Part shown: positions 9,252 through 19,232 of the stretch, piece by piece | Position numbering within the stretch: position 1 is the first letter of the stretch | Layout: the number at the start of each line of letters is the position of its first letter | Source: Heyndrickxia oleronia | Lineage (GTDB): Bacteria > Bacillota > Bacilli > Bacillales > Bacillaceae_C | DNA: 64,000 nucleotides | Direction of reading: 5' to 3' | Assembly: GCF_017809215.1 (NCBI RefSeq) | Contig: NZ_CP065424.1 | Coordinates: 3,070,001 to 3,134,000, forward strand | Program-made: the position numbers and the translations under genes | The notes under the pieces: model-generated | What the model was told of the DNA's origin: nothing | The model's database searches: none | Seen by the model: the letters and a program-made list of their open reading frames with translations, nothing else

Positions 9252-10043
9252 CTAATAATCAAATCCACCAAAACCCGAATCACTAAAAAAGTTATTTTTC
9301 TGTATTACTTCATATGTAATTTCTTGTTCCGGATTGTCACGCAGTTCTATAATATAGTCAAAATCCTCTAATGAGTATTCTGAGTTCTGAACAAATATAT
9401 CAGGATGTTCGATTACCTTAACTGCAGGTAAACGCATAATTTCCCGAACAAGCTGCCAGTGACGTTCATCAGCTCTCTGTGTAGAAACTATTCCATCCAA
9501 TATAAATATATTATTTGAACTATATTCATCTTTAATTAATTGATTTCGTATCGTTTGTTTTAACAATGTAGATGAAACAAATAACCATTTTTTACTTGCA
9601 CAAACACTTGCAGCAACTACTGATTCTGTTTTCCCTACACGTGGCATTCCCCGAATACCAATCAACTTATGTCCTTCTTGCTTAAATAACTCTGCCATAA
9701 AATCGACAAGCAAACCTAATTCATCCCTGATAAATCGAAAGGTTTTTTTATCGTCGGCATCTCTTTGTATATATCGACCATGCCGAACCGCAAGTTTATC
9801 TCTTAATTTTGGTTCGCGAATTTTCGTTACTTTAATGGTTTCCATTGTAGCTAAGATAGATTCTAATCTTGCAATTTGTTCTTCACTTTTTACTAATAAA
9901 AGCAGGCCCCTTCTACCATCATCAACACCATTAATGCTAATAATATTAATTGATAGCATACCTAGTAATGAAGAAATATCCCCTAAAAGACCTGGGCGGT
10001 TTATTTGAATTTCATATTCTAAATACCATTCTTTACGATTCAT
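9252..10043 (-). CDS. ymfK: YmfK, DUF3388 protein with ACT-like and P-loop segments
   Basis: 263-aa protein of unknown function conserved in Bacillaceae. The N-terminus (YEIQINRPGLLGDISSLLGML) resembles an ACT ligand-binding domain. The middle contains IGIRGMPRVGKTES, a Walker-A-like loop (GxxxxGKT), and FIFLDG-like hydrophobic strands follow (NIFILDGIV). The C-terminus ends GFGGFDY. The ATG at 10043 has GGGGAG upstream. It lies between ymfJ and ymfM and is probably cotranscribed with ymfM, pgsA and cinA. The role is not known; a nucleotide-binding sensor is inference only. Confidence 0.85.
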   Translation of the reverse strand: MNRKEWYLEYEIQINRPGLLGDISSLLGMLSINIISINGVDDGRRGLLLLVKSEEQIARLESILATMETIKVTKIREPKLRDKLAVRHGRYIQRDADDKKTFRFIRDELGLLVDFMAELFKQEGHKLIGIRGMPRVGKTESVVAASVCASKKWLFVSSTLLKQTIRNQLIKDEYSSNNIFILDGIVSTQRADERHWQLVREIMRLPAVKVIEHPDIFVQNSEYSLEDFDYIIELRDNPEQEITYEVIQKNNFFSDSGFGGFDY

Positions 10044-10206
10044 AAACTCCCCACCACGACATTATTCTATATCCGTTAGCTTCTATAATAAATGATTTCT
10101 CTATAAGATGAAAGGAAAAACTAGCCATGTTTCGATAAAAAATCGTTTATTTTTACTATATAAGAGGATTTTTACAGTTCTTTATACAATTTTAGACATT
10201 TTTGGA

Positions 10207-10234
10207 TGTAAAAAAAGAGGGGTGTTTTCCCCTC
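10207..10234 (-). terminator. terminator of ymfJ
   Basis: Minus strand GAGGGG/CCCCTC stem with a 6-nt loop followed by a run of seven T, just after the ymfJ stop. It separates ymfJ from ymfK. Confidence 0.85.
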
Positions 10235-10248
10235 AGCGTTTACAGCAA

Positions 10249-10506
10249 TTAATGTGTTCCATTATTTTGGACAAGCTTAACCATAACATTTGCAATGGCT
10301 TGTTGTTCTTCTTGTGATGCAACGGACCATAAATCAGAAAGTACTCGTTGCTGTTCATTTTTAGGATCTACCTGTTGTGCTAGGTAATCTCCAACCTGTT
10401 CAGCTAGTTGGTTAATTGTTTCCTGAGACATTCCTTGTTGCTTCGCTTGATTTAACCGATCACCAAGAAAGTCTTTCCATTGATCCCAGCTTTCTAACAC
10501 TGACAT
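10249..10506 (-). CDS. ymfJ: YmfJ, DUF3243 family protein
   Basis: 85-aa soluble protein, MSVLESWDQWKDFLGDRLN, with a mid-region rich in Gln and predicted helices. It matches the DUF3243/YmfJ family in length and opening residues. No catalytic motif or membrane segment is visible. The ATG at 10506 is preceded by a strong AGGAGG. It follows ymfI by about 70 bp and ends in a strong terminator. Function unknown. Confidence 0.85.
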   Translation of the reverse strand: MSVLESWDQWKDFLGDRLNQAKQQGMSQETINQLAEQVGDYLAQQVDPKNEQQRVLSDLWSVASQEEQQAIANVMVKLVQNNGTH

Positions 10507-10575
10507 ACTTTCAACCTCCTTAAATTAAGTACGATGTTATTTTGTTCTGAGAACGGAGGTTTTATTCATTTATTA

Positions 10576-11298
10576 TTATGTATACCAGCCCCCATTTACT
10601 GCCAAAACCTGACCAGTAATATATGAGGCCTTTTCTGAAAGAAGGAATTGGATAGTTTCAGCAATTTCACATGGATTCGCAAGTCTTCCCATTGGAATTT
10701 CCTCTTCCAGTGCTATTTTTTCATCTTCTGAAAATATCCCCATCATTTGTGTATTAACAGCACCCGGTGCTACTGCATTAATTCTTACACCACTTTGTGC
10801 AACCTCTTTACTTAGTGCTTTTACAAAAGAGATTTGAGCTCCTTTAGCAGTTGAATAGATTACCTCACATGAAGCACCCGTTTGTCCCCATATTGAACTA
10901 ACAAGAACAACATAGGATTGTTCATTTTTCATTAATTTTGGTAATAATTTTTTTATAATAACCATTGGTGCATGTACATGTATTTTCCACATTTTTTCAA
11001 TGATTTGGTCATCAGTATCCACAAAAAGCCCGTAATGGGATATTCCACTTACATAACAAATCGCATCAATATGAAAAATATTATTCAATAGCTTATCAAT
11101 CCCTGAGTCAGTAGATAGATCTGCTTGAATCGGAATTAGTTCTAGATTATATATTGAAAGCTCGGCTAATAGTCTCTCCATCGCCTCTTTATTGTGGTTA
11201 TAATGTAAGTATAAGTTCCAGCCTTCTTTAGCCATTGTGTGAGCTGTTTCCGAACCAATTCCCCCACTTGCACCAGTTATAAGTGCATATTTCTTCAT
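10576..11298 (-). CDS. ymfI: short-chain dehydrogenase/reductase YmfI
   Basis: 240-aa SDR-family oxidoreductase of the FabG type. The Rossmann motif TGASGGIG is at residues 8-15, the catalytic Tyr/Lys pair appears as YSTAKGA with a preceding VSSIWGQTG serine strand, and NGGWYT closes the protein. Substrate unknown; FabG-like 3-oxoacyl reductase is the usual automatic label. The ATG at 11298 follows AGGAGAGGA. It sits between ymfH and ymfJ as in B. subtilis. Confidence 0.9.
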   Translation of the reverse strand: MKKYALITGASGGIGSETAHTMAKEGWNLYLHYNHNKEAMERLLAELSIYNLELIPIQADLSTDSGIDKLLNNIFHIDAICYVSGISHYGLFVDTDDQIIEKMWKIHVHAPMVIIKKLLPKLMKNEQSYVVLVSSIWGQTGASCEVIYSTAKGAQISFVKALSKEVAQSGVRINAVAPGAVNTQMMGIFSEDEKIALEEEIPMGRLANPCEIAETIQFLLSEKASYITGQVLAVNGGWYT

Positions 11299-11409
11299 TT
11301 ATCTATCCTCTCCTATTCAAAGCAATACTCCTTTTTAATAAAAAGACATATCTTCCTGAAATTTTAATAGTATTTCCAATTCAATAAGTTTTTCCATTTT
11401 AGAACAAAC

Positions 11410-11438
11410 AAAATAGAAAAACCCGGAATCTCCGAGTT
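11410..11438 (-). terminator. terminator of the ymfF-ymfH unit
   Basis: Minus strand ACTCGGA and TCCGGGT arms (7 bp, one wobble) with a 3-nt loop, followed by TTTTTC. It lies about 23 bp after the ymfH stop. Confidence 0.7.
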
Positions 11439-11460
11439 TCTCATTTACTTTTTTAACCTT

Positions 11461-12750
11461 TTATTTATTTGGTATTACCTGACAAACGGTAAAGCGATCT
11501 TCTTCAAAAAACTGCTCTGCTGATTTTTTTAAATCATTAAAAGTAATCTCTTCTAATGTCGGTACAACATCAAAAAGATTCATTTCATTAAATGAATACC
11601 TTGTAAACTGATTCGCAATATAGTCAGGTGAATTTAATTGACGTAAAAATCCACCTATTTTTTTCTTCTTCGTTCTTTCTAGGGATTCTTCCGTTAAATA
11701 ATTCCCACTTTTCGCTTCCATCATAATCGATTGTATACGTTCTGAAAGTTCATCAGGCTTTTCGGTATCTCCACCAACCATTGAAAAACCAAAACCCTCT
11801 TCCTGTGTGTAATCATATGAAAACGTTTCATCAATTAATCCTTCATTATATAGTTCATAATAGCTCTTTGAGCTTTTTCCAAAAAGGATGTCTAATAATA
11901 AATTAATCGTCAGCTCATTTTTCAGCATTTCTTTTCCACTTTGTGCCACATCACAAGCTTTTACTCCTACCAGACATTTAGGTGTTTGAACATTCATTTG
12001 TAGAACCTTCTTTTTCTCAGCAACGCTAGATGGTTCATCTTCGAAACGACGCTTGATTTCCGACATATCCTTATAATCTTTCTTATTTTGATTATCTCGA
12101 ATAAGATTCATGATTTGATCAGGATCAACGGGACCAACTACAAATAAAAGCATATTACTCGGATGGTAAAATGTATTGTAACATTCATATAGTAGCTGAT
12201 CTGTAATATGGGAAATTGATTCAATCGTTCCAGCAATATCAATTTTTACGGGATGATGCTGATACATATTTTCTATTACCCCAAAATATAAGCGCCAATC
12301 AGGATTATCATCATACATGGTTATTTCCTGACCAATAATCCCTTTTTCTTTCTCTACTGTTTTTTCTGTAAAATATGGACTCTGTACCATATCGATTAAG
12401 GTTTCTAGATTCTTTTCCACATTAGATGTACTCGAAAACAGATAGGCAGTCCGATTAAAGGTCGTAAAAGCGTTGGCAGATGCACCTTGTTTACTAAATT
12501 GCTGAAACACATCGCCATCTTCTTTTTCAAATAGTTTATGCTCAAGAAAGTGAGCAATTCCATCTGGAACATGATTATATTCAGTTGAATTCAACGGAAC
12601 AAAGTCATTATCAATTGAACCATATTTAGTCGTAAAAGTTGCAAAGGTTTTGCTAAACCCTTGCTTCGGTAATATATAAACGTTTAACCCATTTTCCATT
12701 TTTTCATGATAAAGTGTTTCCTTCAATTGGTCAAAAGCAATTTTCTTCAT
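11461..12750 (-). CDS. ymfH: M16 family zinc peptidase YmfH (catalytic partner)
   Basis: 429-aa member of the M16 (insulinase-like) peptidases. The inverted zinc motif HFLEH is present (GIAHFLEHKLFE), with a downstream Glu region, so this is the likely catalytic half of a YmfF/YmfH pair. B. subtilis has a related AlbE/AlbF pair used in subtilosin maturation. The ATG at 12750 overlaps the ymfF stop (ATGA), indicating translational coupling. Natural substrate unknown. Confidence 0.9.
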   Translation of the reverse strand: MKKIAFDQLKETLYHEKMENGLNVYILPKQGFSKTFATFTTKYGSIDNDFVPLNSTEYNHVPDGIAHFLEHKLFEKEDGDVFQQFSKQGASANAFTTFNRTAYLFSSTSNVEKNLETLIDMVQSPYFTEKTVEKEKGIIGQEITMYDDNPDWRLYFGVIENMYQHHPVKIDIAGTIESISHITDQLLYECYNTFYHPSNMLLFVVGPVDPDQIMNLIRDNQNKKDYKDMSEIKRRFEDEPSSVAEKKKVLQMNVQTPKCLVGVKACDVAQSGKEMLKNELTINLLLDILFGKSSKSYYELYNEGLIDETFSYDYTQEEGFGFSMVGGDTEKPDELSERIQSIMMEAKSGNYLTEESLERTKKKKIGGFLRQLNSPDYIANQFTRYSFNEMNLFDVVPTLEEITFNDLKKSAEQFFEEDRFTVCQVIPNK

Positions 12751-14027
12751 TCTCCATTTCCCTCCAATCCAGTTAGAAAATAGATTGTATCTAATTCAAT
12801 TTTTTTCGCAACATCAATAATATCCTGTTTTGAAATTTTATTTATCCCTTGAATCCAATCATCCACAGTAAAATTTTGATTGGCGATTACGTTATGATAA
12901 AGAATTTCAACCAATCCCCTAGATGTATCTGTCGTTTCAAGGAGCTGATTATTAATAACTGCTTTTGTTTGCTCGATTTCTTGATCTGTGAAATCACCTT
13001 TTTTCATCGCGTCCATCTGTTCTCTTATGATGGTTATTGCTTGATCATAATTTTTTGCTTCTATTCCGCTCATTACCATCAATAATCCTTTATGGCTTTC
13101 TAACCTACTCGCGGCATAATAGGCTAAACTAGCTTTTTCACGTACATTAATAAATAACTTTGAATGTGAAAACCCTCCAAAAATCCCATTGAATACTTGG
13201 AGTGCAAAATAATCTTGATCGCCAAAATGGACGTTTGTACGATATCCGATATTCAGCTTTCCTTGTTTTACATCTTGTTTTTCCTTAATTTCTTTTACTT
13301 CTTTAACATTACTTCCTTCTTTACGTTCTAGTTGAATAGGTGAACGATTTTCAAACTGGAGGTTCCTACAAAATGTTTCTACTTCATTTTCATTCACATC
13401 ACCAATGATGTATAAATGTAGTTCATCTTCACTTATTGCTTTTTTATAATAATCAAATAGATTTTGCGGTGTAATCTCTTCTACTTTAGATGCTATTCCG
13501 TTTGCATCGAGTGCATAAGGTTCACCCTTACACATTTCCTCCACTAATCGAACATTCGAGTAACGCATTTTATCATCATAAATGGATTGGATTCTTTGCT
13601 TTAAGATGCGTTTCTCTTTCTCAACTGTTTCTTGATGAAAGCTTTCATTCTCAATGTTTGGATTCAATAATACCTCTGCTAAAAAATCTATACCTTTTTG
13701 AAGGAGTGGGGTGGAATCCTTAAGAAACTTTTCATTTGCAATATCAATTGAAAACGACATAATATGTTGTTCTCCCTTCTTTGCTAAATCAACAAAGAAG
13801 CCTGCACCATATAAATCATCTAGATATGTTCGTAATGCTGTAGTTGTTGGATACTTTTTTGTACTACTTTGTAATACATTCAATAGAAGTGCACGAAGAG
13901 TTACTGTTTCGGCATTCAAGGGGGCTTTCATTTTCCATACAAGTGTATTGGTTTTATATTTATTGGTTTTTACTATATGTAACGTAAATCCTTCAGTCTT
14001 AATAACCATTTCATTTGCAACAGACAT
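12747..14027 (-). CDS. ymfF: M16-like peptidase YmfF (non-catalytic partner)
   Basis: 426-aa M16-fold protein. At the position of the zinc motif the sequence reads LRALLLNVLQSSTKKYPTT, with no HxxEH, so this chain is probably inactive and acts as the partner of YmfH, as in other M16B heterodimers. I choose the ATG at 14027 because GGAGG lies 7 bp upstream; the TTG at 14033 is too close to it. It overlaps ymfH by 4 bp. Confidence 0.88.
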   Translation of the reverse strand: MSVANEMVIKTEGFTLHIVKTNKYKTNTLVWKMKAPLNAETVTLRALLLNVLQSSTKKYPTTTALRTYLDDLYGAGFFVDLAKKGEQHIMSFSIDIANEKFLKDSTPLLQKGIDFLAEVLLNPNIENESFHQETVEKEKRILKQRIQSIYDDKMRYSNVRLVEEMCKGEPYALDANGIASKVEEITPQNLFDYYKKAISEDELHLYIIGDVNENEVETFCRNLQFENRSPIQLERKEGSNVKEVKEIKEKQDVKQGKLNIGYRTNVHFGDQDYFALQVFNGIFGGFSHSKLFINVREKASLAYYAASRLESHKGLLMVMSGIEAKNYDQAITIIREQMDAMKKGDFTDQEIEQTKAVINNQLLETTDTSRGLVEILYHNVIANQNFTVDDWIQGINKISKQDIIDVAKKIELDTIYFLTGLEGNGE

Positions 14028-14197
14028 AGCCAATCCTCCTTTAGCTTTCTTTTACTATTTTGTTATGAAGTTATTCTTACTATACATGTTATAGATAATG
14101 TCCTACAAGTATTTACCGTTTAAAAATAGCTTAGCGCATAGTTCATCCGATGGATTAAAAAAAAATGGTTCTTCCATCTATTAAGAAAGCTTTCTAA

Positions 14198-14229
14198 TAA
14201 ACAAAAGACCCCGAATGATTCGGAGCCTT
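14198..14229 (-). terminator. terminator of the nupNOPQ operon
   Basis: Minus strand GGCTCCGAA and TTCGGGGTC arms (9 bp with wobbles), 3-nt loop, followed by TTTTG. The plus side also carries a T run, so it may act in both directions. Confidence 0.75.
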
Positions 14230-14238
14230 TTGCTAAAC

Positions 14239-15198
14239 CTATCTTTGTCCCTTAATATAAGGAATTCCACTTGCCTTTGGTGCATCTGCACGCCCTATAA
14301 ATCCAGCAAGAGCTAAAATTGTTAATACGTATGGAGCAATAAGTAAATAAACACTTGGAATATCCTTTAAGAAAGGAATATCTCCACCAACAATACTTAA
14401 ACTTTGAGCGAATCCAAAGAATAGTGCAGCGCCCATTGCACCAAGTGGATGCCATTTTCCAAAAATCATTGCAGCTAATGCCATAAAGCCTTGTCCTGTA
14501 ATTGTAGAGTGGCTAAAATCAAGTGTGATTGTTTGTGCATATACTGCACCACCTAACCCTCCAAAAACACCAGATAACATAACGCCAATATAACGCATTT
14601 TTGTTACGTTAATCCCCATTGTATCAGCTGCGGCAGGGTGTTCACCCACTGAGCGAAGTCTTAATCCAAAAGGGGTTTTATATATAACAAACCACACAAC
14701 AAAGGACAAAATGATAGCTAAATACGAAGCATATGTGACCCCACTAAAGAATAAATCTCCTATTACTGGTATATCACTTAGAAACGGTATATCTATTTTT
14801 CTAAAATTTTCTTTAATAAAATCAGTTTGCCCTTTGTCATACCATTTCTTTACAAGAAATAAAGATAAACCAAGAGCAAAGAAGTTAATCGCTACACCAC
14901 TGACCGTCTGATCCGCCCTAAAGGTTATCGATGCTAATGCATGTAGTAAAGAAACGATTGCCCCTGCAATCATAGCAACAATAAGTGCAACCCATGGTGT
15001 TGCAGCTCCAAAAGTGTCAGCAAATGTTAAGTTAAAAACGATCGAACTAAAAGCTCCGATTATCATTAAGCCTTCCAAACCAATATTAACAACCCCAGAA
15101 CGTTCAGAAAAAACTCCACCTAGTGCTGTAAAAATAAGTGGTCCAGCAACTAAAAGGGAAGATGTTACAATAATTTCAAGTGCAGTCATTAAATCCAC
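14239..15198 (-). CDS. nupQ: nucleoside ABC transporter, permease NupQ
   Basis: 319-aa integral membrane permease of the BPD_transp_2 family, with about 8-10 hydrophobic segments and the coupling motif EHPAAADTMGINV. In B. subtilis NupNOPQ imports guanosine. The GTG at 15198 abuts the nupP stop (TAA-GTG) and has GGGAGG 8 bp upstream. It is the last gene of the operon and is followed by a terminator. Confidence 0.92.
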   Translation of the reverse strand: MDLMTALEIIVTSSLLVAGPLIFTALGGVFSERSGVVNIGLEGLMIIGAFSSIVFNLTFADTFGAATPWVALIVAMIAGAIVSLLHALASITFRADQTVSGVAINFFALGLSLFLVKKWYDKGQTDFIKENFRKIDIPFLSDIPVIGDLFFSGVTYASYLAIILSFVVWFVIYKTPFGLRLRSVGEHPAAADTMGINVTKMRYIGVMLSGVFGGLGGAVYAQTITLDFSHSTITGQGFMALAAMIFGKWHPLGAMGAALFFGFAQSLSIVGGDIPFLKDIPSVYLLIAPYVLTILALAGFIGRADAPKASGIPYIKGQR

Positions 15199-16242
15199 TT
15201 ATTTCGCCTCCCTTTTAAAACGAGTAATGAGCCATTTAATCATGTAGCTTGAAGCAACGAAGAAAATAATTAATGCAATAACAATTTCAACTAATTCATT
15301 AGGTACATTCGCATCAATCGGCATATTTAAGGAACCTACTCTTAAACCACCAAAAAGAATGGAGGCAATAACCACACCGAATGCCGTATTTCCCCCTAAT
15401 AATGCAACGGCAATACCATCAAATCCAACACCAGAAAAGCTAGATTGTAAGAATGCAAAGCCAAATGTCCCTAAACCTTCCATCGCACCAGCTAGACCTG
15501 CAAATGCTCCTGAAATGGCCATTGAATAGATAATATTCCGATTCACATTCATCCCAGCATAATGTGATGCATGTTGATTGAAGCCTACAGATCTAAGTTC
15601 ATAACCTTTTGTTGTTTTTTCAAGTAAAAACCACATGATAATTGCAGCAATAATTGACAAATAAATTCCATTATGAAGACTTGAAAAATCTGTAATGCTT
15701 TGTAGAAAGTCCGATTTTAGTGAAGCTGAAGCTGGTACTTCTGCAGTAGTGTCTGATTCATCAGATAGTACATTTCTAATAATATAATTGGATACATGCA
15801 GTGCAATATAATTCATCATGATTGTCACAATTACTTCATGAACTCGGAACTTTGCCTTTAATAATCCAGGAATAAACCCCCAAATAGCCCCTGCAATAAT
15901 CGCTGCAATTATGGCTAGAGGTAAATGGATGATCTTTGGTAAATCAAAGGTCAGTCCAACCCAAACCGAAACAATCCATCCAACTAATAGCTGACCTTCT
16001 ACACCGATATTAAATAGACCTGTTCGGAAAGCAAATGCGACAGCTAAGCCTGCTAAAATATATGGTGTTACTTGACGAAAAGTTTCACCAATATAAAAGG
16101 AATCACCAAACGCTCCATTCCATAAAGCAAGATATCCGCTTATTGGATTATATCCACTAATAAGCATGATAATTGCTCCGGCAATTAGCCCTAATAAAAC
16201 AGAAATGATTGGTATAAGTATATTAATTAAACGATTAGACAT
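15199..16242 (-). CDS. nupP: nucleoside ABC transporter, permease NupP
   Basis: 347-aa permease with many hydrophobic segments and the coupling sequence FNQHASHYAGMNVNRN. It forms the membrane pore with NupQ. I take the ATG at 16242 (MSNRLINILIP) because AGGTG lies 9 bp upstream and the family starts here; a GTG at 16254 lies inside that site. It overlaps nupO by 8 bp, showing tight coupling. Confidence 0.92.
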   Translation of the reverse strand: MSNRLINILIPIISVLLGLIAGAIIMLISGYNPISGYLALWNGAFGDSFYIGETFRQVTPYILAGLAVAFAFRTGLFNIGVEGQLLVGWIVSVWVGLTFDLPKIIHLPLAIIAAIIAGAIWGFIPGLLKAKFRVHEVIVTIMMNYIALHVSNYIIRNVLSDESDTTAEVPASASLKSDFLQSITDFSSLHNGIYLSIIAAIIMWFLLEKTTKGYELRSVGFNQHASHYAGMNVNRNIIYSMAISGAFAGLAGAMEGLGTFGFAFLQSSFSGVGFDGIAVALLGGNTAFGVVIASILFGGLRVGSLNMPIDANVPNELVEIVIALIIFFVASSYMIKWLITRFKREAK

Positions 16243-17770
16243 TTGTTTGTTCACCTGCTTCCTGACCTTTCGATCCAGCCATTAATAGGCCTAGCTCTTG
16301 CTCTGTTGTTGTTTTAGGATCAACTATTGCAACAATTGTTCCTTCATATATAACTGCGATTCTATCACTGACATTCAAGATTTCATCAAGCTCAAAGGAT
16401 ATAAGCAAAACAGCTTTTCCATTATCTCTTTGTTCAATCAGTCGCTTATGAATAAATTCAATTGCCCCAACATCCAATCCCCTAGTAGGCTGAGCAGCAA
16501 TTAATAAATCGGGATTTCTATCTACTTCGCGTCCAATAATAGCCTTTTGCTGATTTCCTCCAGATAAAGAACGAGCTAATGTATATTCACTTGGTGTACG
16601 AACATCAAATTCTTGTATTAGCTTTGTTGCTTTCTGATAGATTTGTTTAAAATTCAATATCCCATTTTTCGAGTAAGGCTTCTGATAATAGGTTTGTAAT
16701 ACAATATTTTCTCCAATAGGAAAATCTAAAACTAAACCATGCTTATGCCGATCCTCCGGAATATGGCCTACTCCGGATTCAGTAATTTTCCTTGGCTTTA
16801 AATTACGAATCTCTTTTTCATTTATTTTAATCGAACCGCTTTCCGATTTTCTCAAGCCAGTAATTGCCTCAATAAGCTCTGTTTGTCCATTTCCATCAAC
16901 ACCAGCAATTCCAATAATTTCACCAGCACGAACATTTAAGTTTAACCCTCGTACAGCAGGAACTCCTCTAGAATCCTTGACAACCAAATCTTTTATTTCT
17001 AATACATTTTGTTTTGGATTGGAAGGGATTTTTTGTGTAGTGAACACTACTTCACGTCCAACCATTAAATTCGCCAGTTCATTAGGATTTGTTTCTTTCA
17101 CATTAACAGTTCCTATGCCTTTCCCCTTCCGAATAACTGTAACCTGATCACAAACCTCCATAATTTCCTTCAGTTTGTGTGTAATTAATATGATGGATTT
17201 CCCTTCTTTAATAAGTGTTTTCATTATTTGAATTAATTCGGTAATCTCTTGGGGTGTCAACACTGCTGTTGGTTCATCAAATATAATAATTTCTGCCCCG
17301 CGATACAATGTTTTTAAGATTTCAACACGTTGCTGCATACCAACTGAAATATCAGCTATTTTTGCTTTTGGGTTAACTGATAAACCATACTTTTCAGATA
17401 TTTCACGAACTTCCTTTTCTGCTTTTTTAATATCTATCGTACCCGATGATTTAGGCTCTTTTCCTAGAATAATATTTTCAGTGACTGTAAAAGTATCCAC
17501 TAGCATAAAATGCTGATGAACCATTCCAATTCCTAAGTCATTGGCGATATTAGGATTAGTAATATTCACTTTTTTACCTTTAACTCGAATTTCTCCTTTT
17601 TCAGGCTGGTATAAACCGAAAAGAACATTCATTAAGGTCGATTTTCCAGCTCCATTTTCACCTAAAAGTGCATGAATTTCCCCTTTCTTGACTTGCAAGG
17701 TAATGTCATCATTCGCAACAATACCAGGAAATTCTTTGCGAATCCCTAACATTTCTATAACATACTCCAC
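16235..17770 (-). CDS. nupO: nucleoside ABC transporter, duplicated ATPase NupO
   Basis: 511-aa ATP-binding protein with two ABC domains. The first has Walker A GENGAGKST, signature SVGMQQR and Walker B IIIFDEPTAVL. The second has a degenerate Walker A GVDGNGQTE, signature LSGGNQQK and AAQPTRGLD, as is usual for RbsA-type transporters. The GTG at 17770 has AAAAGGAGG upstream and gives MEYVIEMLGIRKEFPG. The operon order N-O-P-Q is complete. Confidence 0.95.
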   Translation of the reverse strand: MEYVIEMLGIRKEFPGIVANDDITLQVKKGEIHALLGENGAGKSTLMNVLFGLYQPEKGEIRVKGKKVNITNPNIANDLGIGMVHQHFMLVDTFTVTENIILGKEPKSSGTIDIKKAEKEVREISEKYGLSVNPKAKIADISVGMQQRVEILKTLYRGAEIIIFDEPTAVLTPQEITELIQIMKTLIKEGKSIILITHKLKEIMEVCDQVTVIRKGKGIGTVNVKETNPNELANLMVGREVVFTTQKIPSNPKQNVLEIKDLVVKDSRGVPAVRGLNLNVRAGEIIGIAGVDGNGQTELIEAITGLRKSESGSIKINEKEIRNLKPRKITESGVGHIPEDRHKHGLVLDFPIGENIVLQTYYQKPYSKNGILNFKQIYQKATKLIQEFDVRTPSEYTLARSLSGGNQQKAIIGREVDRNPDLLIAAQPTRGLDVGAIEFIHKRLIEQRDNGKAVLLISFELDEILNVSDRIAVIYEGTIVAIVDPKTTTEQELGLLMAGSKGQEAGEQTNV

Positions 17771-17809
17771 CCTAAACCCTCCTTTTAAAGGTGACCCGCT
17801 TTTTTATTA

Positions 17810-17977
17810 AGGCTCTTTTCTCAAACAACGTGGCTATTTAAGTAAAGTATTAATAATAACTTTCAGCTTTAGACCGCCATCCCTTTCATTTCACTGAGAA
17901 AAGAGCTACAAACATTATAAAAGTCACTGATTCTTTTATTGGGTGTAAAAGCCTGCAGTTTAGCTTTTACAAAGCAG
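17810..17977 (-). repeat. MITE-like intergenic repeat, copy 2 (inverted, one end eroded)
   Basis: Reverse-oriented copy between nupN and nupO. It begins AGGCTCTTTTCTCAAAC (the right end of the family) and contains TTTCACTGAGAAAAGAGCT inside. The other terminus loses similarity after the GCTTTTACAAAGC segment. It splits the otherwise compact nup operon. Confidence 0.65.
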
Positions 17978-18061
17978 CATTCAACACCCTATCAATAAAA
18001 TTTTATAATGGCAAAAGATTCTAAATAAAAAGTAAAAAATGATTTTACTTTTTATTAAAAA

Positions 18062-18100
18062 TCTTTTTAGGACTGTCTAAAATGATGTATTAGACAGCCC
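18062..18100 (-). terminator. hairpin after nupN
   Basis: Minus strand GGGCTGTCTAA and TTAGACAGTCC, an 11-bp stem with one wobble, followed by TAAAAAGATTTTTAA rather than a clean T run. It probably attenuates between nupN and nupO, so that the lipoprotein is made in excess of the other subunits. Confidence 0.55.
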
Positions 18101-18111
18101 CATAATTACAA

Positions 18112-19191
18112 TTATTTTGTCGGTTTTAATGGCACTTCAATTTCACCATTCATAATTTTTTCTTTCCATTCATCAACAGCTTTAAGCACTTCAGGTGTTA
18201 AATTCTCTTGGGAAGGTGCAATACCTACAGCATCTTCATTGATACCATATTCAATATGTTCTCCACCAGGGAATTTCCCGTCTTTTGCTTTTTTAGATAA
18301 ATCTTCAACTGCTAAATCTACACGTTTAATCATAGATGTTAAAGTTACATTATAGTCTTTGCCGTCTACTTTTACTTGTCCTTCATCCACTTGGTCGCGG
18401 TCAACACCAATTACCCAAACATTACTATTCGGATCTTTTTGTTTTAAGTTTTTCGCTTCTGTGAATACGCCATTACCAGTTCCACCGGCCGCATGATAAA
18501 TAATATCAATACCTGATTTGTACATCGCAGATGCCATTGATTGACCCTTATCTGCTTTGTCAAATGCACCTGCAAATTCAATTTTCACATCTGCATCAGG
18601 TTTAACCGCTTTTACACCTGCTTGGAATCCAGCAGCAAATTTATTAATAAGGTCACTATCTGTACCACCAATAAATCCAACCTTATTTGATTTAGTTGTC
18701 AAGCCTGCTACTACACCAACTAAGAATGAACCTTCATGTTCTTTAAACGTAATACTTGCAACATTATCTCTATCTGTAATCACATCATCAACAATCGCGA
18801 AGTGACTGTCTTTTCTTTGTTTAGCGACTTCTTCTATAGCTGGCTTTAATTTATAACCAATTCCATAAATTAAATCAAATTTATTACGAACTGCTGTATT
18901 TAGGTTTGTTTTATAATCGGCGTCAGATTTTGATTGAAGGTAGTGATAACCATCTGTACCTTTTTCCAATCCATTATCTTCACCAAATTTTTTTAGACCT
19001 TCCCATGCTGATTGGTTAAATGATTTGTCATCAACACCACCAACATCAGTCACTAAAGCAACAGTAAATTCCTTTTTCTTGTCTCCCTTGCCTGTTGAAC
19101 CTTCTTCCTTATCACTTGTACCACAAGCACCTAATAGTGTTCCTGCAGCTAGCACTAGTGAGAGAGCGAAACCAATTTTGCGCTTTTTCAC
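18112..19191 (-). CDS. nupN: nucleoside-binding lipoprotein NupN (BMP family)
   Basis: 359-aa substrate-binding lipoprotein of the BmpA/PnrA family. A type II signal ([22 protein letters not shown]) has its lipobox LGAC near residue 23. The mature domain carries [19 protein letters not shown], the family ligand-binding opening, and [14 protein letters not shown]. It delivers guanosine-type nucleosides to NupOPQ. The start is GTG at 19191 with AGGGGGT upstream. A hairpin and a repeat follow before nupO. Confidence 0.94.
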   Translation of the reverse strand: MKKRKIGFALSLVLAAGTLLGACGTSDKEEGSTGKGDKKKEFTVALVTDVGGVDDKSFNQSAWEGLKKFGEDNGLEKGTDGYHYLQSKSDADYKTNLNTAVRNKFDLIYGIGYKLKPAIEEVAKQRKDSHFAIVDDVITDRDNVASITFKEHEGSFLVGVVAGLTTKSNKVGFIGGTDSDLINKFAAGFQAGVKAVKPDADVKIEFAGAFDKADKGQSMASAMYKSGIDIIYHAAGGTGNGVFTEAKNLKQKDPNSNVWVIGVDRDQVDEGQVKVDGKDYNVTLTSMIKRVDLAVEDLSKKAKDGKFPGGEHIEYGINEDAVGIAPSQENLTPEVLKAVDEWKEKIMNGEIEVPLKPTK

Positions 19192-19232
19192 TTTTTGTAC
19201 CCCCTATTTTTATGATTTAGTAAGAATAAAAA

